In this document: in pieces, positions 30,594-36,053 of the stretch
Layout: every line of letters starts with the position of its first letter
Numbering within the stretch: position 1 is the first letter of the stretch
Source: Microcaldota archaeon
Lineage (GTDB): Archaea; Micrarchaeota; Micrarchaeia; Anstonellales; J096
Length of the DNA stretch: 36,053 bases
Assembly (NCBI GenBank): GCA_015522475.1
Contig: WAMF01000001.1
Span: 1-36,053 of the forward strand
Reading direction: 5' to 3'
Program-made: the position numbers and the translations under genes
Notes under the pieces: model-generated
Told to the model about the DNA's origin: nothing
What the model saw: the letters and a program-made list of their open reading frames with translations, nothing else
Database searches by the model: none

Positions 30594-31355
30594 TCATCCT
30601 GACGGATACATAAGAACTTGGTAGAGGACTTTGCCACTGGTGTCTTCTATCATAATGTTCTTTGGCTTGTTGTAGAAGTCTATATAAAGTGTCTTCCTCT
30701 CAAGAGGATTGAGTTGGACTCTTCCGACGAGGGGCACATCCACATAAACGGTGTTCTTTGTGTGAGACTGGAATGTAACAGCCGCTACCTTTCTTGTTTT
30801 CACTCTAATCTCCGTCGGCGATACGCTGTGGTCATATATGTCCACTGTAAAGTAGCTTATGTTCGTCTCTATATTCATTTGGGAAGCCCTTTTGTTTTCG
30901 TTCACGACGATTGCTCTCTCATTGGACCAATAAACTTTGCCATTTATAAGGGCATAGGCTCTCACATAGTATGTGCCTGTCTTGTTGAACGAAACGTATT
31001 GGGAAACATACATTGGGGCAACCTCTTCTTCTTCAGCGAATGAATATGTGTAATCAGATGGTGTCTCTGGGTAGGCTATGCTCTTTGTGTCGTAGACCAA
31101 GCCTGTTGTCACATTTGTGTTTACTGTGCTGTAGACCTGCCACACAATTTTGAACTTCTGGCCTTTGTAGACGTCTGTTGGCAGTGTCGAGAAGGATACG
31201 GAATAATACTCTTTAACGTTGTTTGAACTGCTAAAATTGGAGTAGTTGTGCGTTACGTTCACAACGTTGTTTTTGTTGCCATTGCCGCTTATGCAACCCA
31301 CTATTAAGAGAACACTAACTAAACCCAAAATAAACAATCCATGAAACCTCTGCAT
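30594..31355 (-). CDS. Lipoprotein with beta-sandwich domains, function unknown
   Basis: 253 residues from ATG 31355. This start gives MQRFHGLFILGLVSVLLIVGC with lipobox LIVG-C, and a TATA-like box lies 26 nt upstream; the longer frame from 31427 adds residues ahead of the signal. An Asn/Ser-rich stretch (24-46) leads to an Ig-like domain (about 48-155, including KTGTYYVRAYALINGKVYWSN). A second beta-rich domain (about 165-253) resembles the cupredoxin pattern (FTVDIYDHSVSPTEIRVKTRKVAAVTFQSHT) but without a clear copper-ligand set. Extracytoplasmic and lipid anchored. No enzymatic motif. Confidence 0.8.
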   Translation of the reverse strand: MQRFHGLFILGLVSVLLIVGCISGNGNKNNVVNVTHNYSNFSSSNNVKEYYSVSFSTLPTDVYKGQKFKIVWQVYSTVNTNVTTGLVYDTKSIAYPETPSDYTYSFAEEEEVAPMYVSQYVSFNKTGTYYVRAYALINGKVYWSNERAIVVNENKRASQMNIETNISYFTVDIYDHSVSPTEIRVKTRKVAAVTFQSHTKNTVYVDVPLVGRVQLNPLERKTLYIDFYNKPKNIMIEDTSGKVLYQVLMYPSG

Positions 31356-31377
31356 GCTTTTTTTGTGGGTAGATATG

Positions 31378-31383
31378 TTTAAA
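31378..31383 (-). promoter_or_regulatory. TATA-like box for the lipoprotein gene at 31355
   Basis: TTTAAA within TTTTTAAACATAT on the minus strand is centred about 26 nt before the ATG at 31355. This decides the start. Confidence 0.55.
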
Positions 31384-31620
31384 AACCCAACTATAGCTGA
31401 GAATGGCCAGATGGTCAGAAGAGCCAAGAGCCCATTCTATTTCTCTATGCTCGTTTTGAATATCTCTATAAGAACTTAGGAGTCCAAAAGAGAGTAAGAG
31501 AGTAATAGAAGAAAGTAATAGACCTGAATCCAAAATAAAAAAGAAAGGGGAGCTAGGCCAAGAGTCCTGAAGTTGTGATGCTCATTTGCAAGCGCAAGCC
31601 GTCCAAAACCAGCAGCCAAT

Positions 31621-32703
31621 TCAAAGTGTGTCAATGCCTGTTGGGCCCTGTTGATAGAGAGGAATTTCTTCTTCCTCGTCTATAGATTGGCCTGCTATGC
31701 TCGCTCCTTTGACGCCACTAACTATGGCAACGATTTCAAGCTTGCCTTCGTAGTTGTCCATTATGCGGGCGCCCCACTTCACGTTGGCCTCTGGATCCAT
31801 CTTATCCGTTATGAGTTCGCCCGCCTGTATAGCATCGCCCAATGTAAGGTCTGTGCCGCCAGTTATATGAATAAGAGCCCCTTTGGCCCCCTCGAAGTCC
31901 ACATCTAAGAGACGGTTCTTTATGACACCTTCTGCTGCCTGTCTCACCTTCTCGTTGCTTCTACCTTCGCCTACAGCTATAAAGCCAACGCCTCCGCCTT
32001 GCATGATGCTTCTCACGTCAGCAAAGTCGATGTTTATAAGACTAGGTTGTGTAATTGTCCACACAAGACCGCCTATGGCTCTAGCCAAAATTTCATCTGC
32101 AACGGCGAACGCCTCTGTTATGCGAAGGTTGGGGAAGAGCTCTACCAGACGGTTGTTATCGAGGATAACGACGCTGTCAGCGTACTTGCGGAGCTTCTTT
32201 ATGCTCTCATCTGCCTTCTTGCGGCGAGCCTTCTCGAGCTTGAAGGGATATGTAACCATCGCTATGGTTATAGCACCCATCTCCTTAGCTACTTGGGCAA
32301 CAACAGGAGCGGCTCCTCCTCCAGTGCCTCCACCCATACCAGCGCATATGAAGACGAGCTGAGCTCCATCCAACACCTCGCGGAGAAGAGGCTTATCTAC
32401 TTCGGCAGCTTTCTCACCCACGTCGGGGAAGCCACCGGCTCCAAGGCCCTTTGTTATACTCTTCCCTATAAGTATCTTTTTGGCTTTGTCGTTTATAATG
32501 TTCAAGTGCTCTTGGTCTGTGTTCACGGCTACGAGTTCTGTGCCCTTCACGCCAAACTTTATCAAGCGGTTGATGGTGTTGTTACCTCCACCGCCAACAC
32601 CGACAGTCACTATTTTTATCTGGTCGTTGCTCATGACCCCATCGTCTCTCTGGTTTGACTCACTACCTGTTTCGCCCAATACGTTTTTTATTAAATCTTC
32701 CAT
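31621..32703 (-). CDS. ftsZ: Cell-division GTPase FtsZ
   Basis: 360 residues from ATG 32703. GGAGGT six nt upstream is one of the best ribosome binding sites in the window and excludes the longer frame to 32820. Tubulin-fold features: GVGGGGNNTINRL (35-47), NTDQEHL (61-67), the GTP-binding glycine loop GMGGGTGGGAAP (122-133), and LDNNRL followed by the T7-like region ADVRSIMQGGG. The C-terminus ends SIDEEEEIPLYQQGPTGIDTL, a short acidic tail like FtsZ1 partner-binding tails. It polymerises into the division ring. The glycine loop reads GGGTGGG where GGGTGTG or GGGTGSG is usual. CTTTAAATA upstream gives a leader of about 27 nt. Confidence 0.97.
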   Translation of the reverse strand: MEDLIKNVLGETGSESNQRDDGVMSNDQIKIVTVGVGGGGNNTINRLIKFGVKGTELVAVNTDQEHLNIINDKAKKILIGKSITKGLGAGGFPDVGEKAAEVDKPLLREVLDGAQLVFICAGMGGGTGGGAAPVVAQVAKEMGAITIAMVTYPFKLEKARRKKADESIKKLRKYADSVVILDNNRLVELFPNLRITEAFAVADEILARAIGGLVWTITQPSLINIDFADVRSIMQGGGVGFIAVGEGRSNEKVRQAAEGVIKNRLLDVDFEGAKGALIHITGGTDLTLGDAIQAGELITDKMDPEANVKWGARIMDNYEGKLEIVAIVSGVKGASIAGQSIDEEEEIPLYQQGPTGIDTL

Positions 32704-32749
32704 ACACTTACCTCCGGGCAGGACTGGCCCGACGGTAAATCTGAAGGTG

Positions 32750-32760
32750 TCCTTTAAATA
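32750..32760 (-). promoter_or_regulatory. TATA-like box for ftsZ
   Basis: TATTTAAAGG on the minus strand is centred near 32755. Transcription about 26 nt downstream would leave a leader of about 27 nt that carries the GGAGGT binding site. Confidence 0.5.
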
Positions 32761-33047
32761 GGTTGACTTTGCAGAGAGAAGGCGAAAAACACAAAATTGA
32801 AGCCAACCCAACATTTCCACTATTATGCTGGAAAATTATGGAGACCAAAATTTAGTGTTTGTTAAATGCATTTAATAAATCCATTTAAAATTAGTGTGGT
32901 GTTTTAAACACCCCAAAGGCCACCAAAAAAGAAAAGAATGAAATAGGGGGATAAATAAAATAGAGAAAATAGAAGGAAATAATGATAGAAGGCGCCGTAA
33001 GCAAAAAAGACTGATTGAGAGTGATTCCTCAACCTTACCTTATTATC
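32761..33047. other. AT-rich intergenic region with palindromes between ftsZ and gatA
   Basis: No gene seen. It contains a perfect 14-bp palindrome TTAAATGCATTTAA (32862-32875) and a second inverted repeat GGTGTTT-T-AAACACC (32898-32912). Two near copies of AATTAGTG flank the first palindrome (about 32848-32858 and 32887-32896). These could be operators, back-to-back TATA boxes or a structural element. No orc1/cdc6 gene is present to suggest an origin. Confidence 0.45.
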
Positions 33048-34442
33048 TTATATTGTTTTAGCTTTATCCACAGATTCTATTTGTTCCATAACTGAAAGCA
33101 CATGCATATCTCTAGCATAGGGGCCAATAACCTGCACACCTATTTTGAATCCTCGAATAGGTTTGCCAGCTGGCACCGTGCCTGCAGGGAGAGCTGTAAG
33201 GTTGGCCAAAGCCGTAGATGCATCTGCCATATAGATTTGCAAAGGCTCTGTTTTCTCGCCTTTCTTCCAGGGCAACGTAGGCATTGTAGGCATGAGAAGG
33301 GTATTGTACATTTGGAAAAGCTTGTCCATCTCGTCTATAAAGTGCTGCCTTGCCTCTAAGGCTTTCAAATACCAAGCATCCTTAAATTCCTTCATTGTGA
33401 TGTATGTACCCAAAAGAATCCTACGCTTAACCTCGCTGCCGAATAGAGCGCCTCTAACTTTCTTGGCTACTTCGTTGAATGTCTCGCCTTCTAAGAGGGT
33501 GGGATCAACAGCCCCATAACGAACGCCGTCGTATTTTTGCATGGCTGAGCTGAACTCGGCAAACATGTTTAAGTAATACGTTGCCACAATGTCCTTAGCA
33601 AAGGGTAGTGATATAAACTCTGTCTTGAATGGCAAGCGCTTCAACGTCGAGAGGAATGCTTCCTTAACTTCGTCTGAGCTTGCTTCGACGATCTCCTTTA
33701 CAACTGCAGCCCTCGGCTCTTCTATGTCGTCGTTGGGTGCAAAGTGCGTTGTTGTGGAGTCGCGATGATCTATGCCTCGCATAACTTTATAGAGTTCTCT
33801 CGTCTCCTTTACAGTTCTAGCGATAGGGCCAATTTGATCGAGGCTCATGGCCATATCTGCCAAGCCATACCTGCTTACGCTGCCGTAGCTGGGCTTAAAG
33901 CCTACGACGTTGTTAAAAGCTGCTGGGCAACGTATGCTTCCACCCGTGTCGCTAGCTATAGACGCATCTGCAAACTCTGCTCTGACAGAAACAGCGCTGC
34001 CCCCACTGCTGCCACCAGCTACGTACTCTGGATTTATAGCATTGCTTACGACTCCGAAGGCGCTCGTCGAGCTTTCGCTGCCTGCAGCAAACTCGTCCAT
34101 GTTAGCGGTGCCTATAATAATGGCGTCTTCTGCCAGCAAGCGCTCAACAACCGTAGCTGAATAAGGCGCGATGTAGTTGCGGAGCATATTGCTAGCTGAA
34201 GTTAGGGGCTTGCCCTTTATGGCTATGTTGTTCTTAATTGTAAGGACGTAGCCTGCGAGCTTTCCGGCTTTGCCTTCTGCAATCTTTGCCTCAATAACTT
34301 CAGCTTGTTCAATGGCTTCGTCACCAAATACATCCAGGAGGGCATTGAGCTCTTCGTTTTTCTGCTCTATGCGAGCGAGGTATTTCTGAACCTTTGTTTT
34401 AAGATTGAGTTTTTCGGCATCTATGGCTTTTTCAGCTGTCAC
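33048..34442 (-). CDS. gatA: Asp/Glu-tRNA amidotransferase subunit A
   Basis: 464 residues. Amidase-signature enzyme with the full catalytic triad: Lys70 in LTIKNNIAIKG, cis-Ser145 in GGSSGGSAV and nucleophile Ser169 in SDTGGSIRCPA. The 75- and 24-residue spacings equal those of bacterial GatA. It releases ammonia from glutamine for GatB to amidate Asp-tRNA-Asn and/or Glu-tRNA-Gln. It starts with GTG overlapping the gatC stop by 4 nt (GTGA), so the two are coupled. gatB is not in the window. Confidence 0.97.
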   Translation of the reverse strand: MTAEKAIDAEKLNLKTKVQKYLARIEQKNEELNALLDVFGDEAIEQAEVIEAKIAEGKAGKLAGYVLTIKNNIAIKGKPLTSASNMLRNYIAPYSATVVERLLAEDAIIIGTANMDEFAAGSESSTSAFGVVSNAINPEYVAGGSSGGSAVSVRAEFADASIASDTGGSIRCPAAFNNVVGFKPSYGSVSRYGLADMAMSLDQIGPIARTVKETRELYKVMRGIDHRDSTTTHFAPNDDIEEPRAAVVKEIVEASSDEVKEAFLSTLKRLPFKTEFISLPFAKDIVATYYLNMFAEFSSAMQKYDGVRYGAVDPTLLEGETFNEVAKKVRGALFGSEVKRRILLGTYITMKEFKDAWYLKALEARQHFIDEMDKLFQMYNTLLMPTMPTLPWKKGEKTEPLQIYMADASTALANLTALPAGTVPAGKPIRGFKIGVQVIGPYARDMHVLSVMEQIESVDKAKTI

Positions 34443-34783
34443 TTCTTCAACCCCCTTACAACTTTGGCAAACCTGCCGCTTCTCTTGCTGAAGTTTTGAA
34501 CAATGAGCTCCGCTATATCTGAAGGAGACGGCGTGTCTTCTCTAAAGGGCTCTTCACCTTTGAGCAAGTGTGTGAAGCTCTTCTCGCTTTTCCCGCTTCC
34601 TTCGCCCGTGTCATACTTTTGAATAGTTGAAAAGTATTCAAGCACAGCTTCCAATTGAGAAGAAAAAGCATTGAGTTCCTCTTCGCTGAGCTCCAGCCTA
34701 GCTATGTCTGCTATATGCTTTAACTCTTCCTTAGAAAGCGCTTTTCTTGCGTCATGTCTAGCATGTTCATCTTTGCTTTTCAT
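34439..34783 (-). CDS. gatC: Asp/Glu-tRNA amidotransferase subunit C
   Basis: 114 residues, slightly long for GatC because of a charged N-terminal extension of about 15 residues. The core LSKEELKHIADIARLELSEEELNAFSSQLEAVLEYFSTIQKYDT is the family signature, followed by LKGEEPFREDTPSPSDIAELIVQNF and a C-terminal strand GRFAKVVRG. GatC wraps around and stabilises GatA. GGGGG is 3-8 nt before the ATG as ribosome binding site. Four-nt overlap with gatA. Confidence 0.95.
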   Translation of the reverse strand: MKSKDEHARHDARKALSKEELKHIADIARLELSEEELNAFSSQLEAVLEYFSTIQKYDTGEGSGKSEKSFTHLLKGEEPFREDTPSPSDIAELIVQNFSKRSGRFAKVVRGLKK

Positions 34784-34913
34784 ATTCCCCCTTCGTTTTA
34801 TTCATTCTTCTTCCTTCATTACATACTTCTTTTGGTTGCTAACCAGCTCAACTACTAGCGCCTAAATTACAGGCAGCTGCTTGCCCATCAATCTCTATCA
34901 ATCAATTCATCAA

Positions 34914-36053
34914 TCAGCCCAACATAAGAGGCTTAAGCACTTTAAGTAGAGAAGGCCTCCCTTTCAAGACCTTTGCTATGGGACCAGCGAGTTTGCCTTC
35001 CATCACCGCCAACACATCATCGCCCGAAAGTGTGTCAAATATATGGTTAAGATCATCGTCGCTTAAGGACTCTAAAGCCTTTCTAAGTTTGAGCCTCGTT
35101 TCTATCTCCTTGCCTCTAGTTGAGCGCCATACAGCTTCGTAGTTATTGTAGAGGAAATCCTTGGACATGTCACTCTTTTCAAAGGCTTTTGCAGCAGCCT
35201 CTGCAGCCATAACGCCCGCTTCCATGGCAAGCTCTATACCACCGCCGTGGATAGGATCTACTTGCTTAGCTGCGGTGCCTATAACCATAACCCTATCGTC
35301 TACGAATTTGTTTATGGGCTCGCCTACACTTATAACGCCGCCGAAGTTCAGAAGGGAGCTAGCCTCCTTTAGTTGGACGTCGTTAACAATGAACTTGTCT
35401 AAGAAAACCTTGGGCGTCGCTCCCGGCAAGCCACCCCTTTTGTTTCCTGTGGCGAGGTGCGCTCCAATACCAATGCCGACGTTTGCCCTTTTGTGAGCCT
35501 TTGGAAAAATCCATACGTAACCTCTGGGCGCAATTTCGTTGCCGAAGTAAAGCTCTATGAGATTCTCGTGATCATAAGGCTCCATCTCGTATTGATAGCA
35601 TGTGTCGACGTCGTAGAGCCTGTGTACTGTGGGAAAGCCTAGCTTTCTGGCTATGAGCGCCTCCATACCCTCTGCTGAGATGAGCATCTTTGCCCTTATT
35701 TCTTTAACCTTCTCGTCGCCGTCTGCCACGTAAAGCGTTATGCCATCTGCGTCGCGCTTGACGTCGAAAGCTCTATGGTAAGCATAAACTTTGGCCCCCT
35801 TACCTATGGCAAGCTCCGCTAACCATTTATCAAAATATTTTCTCTCGAGGACCCAACCTCTTGTGTTCTCGTTTCTCAATATAATCTCTTGCCCTTTGGG
35901 CCCAACAACTTTGGCTCCATAAATCTCTATAGAATAAGTGTATCTTGGCAGGTCTAGCCCTTCCTTCATAACCTCGGCTACGCCTAGCCCTTCGCCACAT
36001 CTGACGGGATTGCCAATCTCCTTCCTCTTATCAAATACGACGACGTCCAAGCC
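34914..36053 (-). CDS. Geranylgeranyl reductase family flavoprotein, N-terminus beyond right edge
   Basis: The frame is open to the right edge, so the N-terminal GXGXXG nucleotide-binding motif lies outside; 379 codons are visible. Recognisable blocks: end of the first FAD strand GLDVVVFDKRKEIGNPVRCGEG, the active-site region ERKYFDKWLAELA, RGYVWIFPKAHKRANVGIGIG (the YxWxFPK-type motif of archaeal GGR) and MVIGTAAKQVDPIHGGGIELAMEAG. It reduces double bonds of digeranylgeranylglycerol lipids to make saturated archaeal membrane lipids. The motif usually written GDAA reads GTAA here, a substitution at a residue normally conserved for FAD binding. It is upstream of gatC on the same strand, 130 nt away. 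Confidence 0.92.
   Translation of the reverse strand, partial: GLDVVVFDKRKEIGNPVRCGEGLGVAEVMKEGLDLPRYTYSIEIYGAKVVGPKGQEIILRNENTRGWVLERKYFDKWLAELAIGKGAKVYAYHRAFDVKRDADGITLYVADGDEKVKEIRAKMLISAEGMEALIARKLGFPTVHRLYDVDTCYQYEMEPYDHENLIELYFGNEIAPRGYVWIFPKAHKRANVGIGIGAHLATGNKRGGLPGATPKVFLDKFIVNDVQLKEASSLLNFGGVISVGEPINKFVDDRVMVIGTAAKQVDPIHGGGIELAMEAGVMAAEAAAKAFEKSDMSKDFLYNNYEAVWRSTRGKEIETRLKLRKALESLSDDDLNHIFDTLSGDDVLAVMEGKLAGPIAKVLKGRPSLLKVLKPLMLG

Noticed and set aside
31565-31585. CTGA … GTGATG resembling D'/C' boxes after ftsZ
   Set aside because: C' box has a mismatch and there is no upstream C box or downstream D box at the proper distance.
31999-32658. 219-codon plus-strand frame opposite ftsZ
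   Set aside because: Antisense shadow of a clear FtsZ with low-complexity, family-less translation.
32862-32912. Palindromic AT-rich gap as a replication origin
   Set aside because: No orc1/cdc6 gene and no recognisable origin-recognition-box pattern.

Overview
The window is archaeal chromosome. It encodes archaeal-type EF-2, RNA polymerase subunit L, ribosomal protein L10e, a SecF-SecD pair, a Sec11-like signal peptidase, GatC-GatA, FtsZ, archaeal Elp3 and a geranylgeranyl-reductase family protein (isoprenoid lipids). It also has an intron-containing tRNA-Leu with a bulge-helix-bulge splice site and a box C/D sRNA. Many genes have a TATA-like box centred 24-27 nt before the start codon, so leaderless mRNAs look common; other genes carry a GGTGA- or GGAGG-type ribosome binding site. 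Compact gene packing and giant beta-helix/LamG surface proteins would fit a DPANN-type archaeon, but that placement is a guess.

Layout. 1-11571: surface region. A large secreted LamG/beta-helix protein runs off the left edge (-). Divergent from it are a lipoprotein with a C-terminal membrane anchor, a small membrane protein and a 2525-residue LamG/beta-helix surface protein whose N-terminal part is paralogous to the left-edge protein. 11684-14567: DUF523/TudS-like Fe-S protein, a SAM methyltransferase and Elp3 (+). 14690-19869: SPFH/slipin, secD, secF, tRNA-Glu(CTC), hisS (-). 20094-22806: tRNA-Ile(GAT), a double-hairpin repeat, EF-2, intron-containing tRNA-Leu(CAA) (+). 22853-24170: signal peptidase and rpoL (-). 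24223-25446: DUF373 membrane protein (+). 25449-25605: a second copy of the double-hairpin repeat and tRNA-Ala(CGC) (-). 25717-26973: box C/D sRNA and an MFS-like transporter (+). 27040-29497: winged-helix/coiled-coil protein and L10e (-). 29832-36053: two lipoproteins, ftsZ, gatA, gatC and geranylgeranyl reductase, the last cut by the right edge (-).

Most notable observations. (1) The sRNA at 25717-25774 has perfect C, D', C' and D boxes and two 12-nt guides. By the N+5 rule these point at C34 and U39 of the tRNA-Leu(CAA) encoded 3 kb upstream, the same two positions that the archaeal tRNA-Trp intron guides. (2) An 83-84 nt element of two hairpins joined by conserved blocks starts exactly 2 nt after the discriminator base of both tRNA-Ile and tRNA-Ala and looks like an undescribed tRNA-trailer element. 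(3) rpoL and the DUF373 gene appear to share one central TATA box that serves two divergent leaderless starts.

Protein export is a common thread: SecD, SecF and signal peptidase are encoded together with several lipoproteins and large secreted proteins. tRNA maturation is another: Elp3, GatC/GatA, HisRS, four tRNAs and a tRNA-directed guide RNA.
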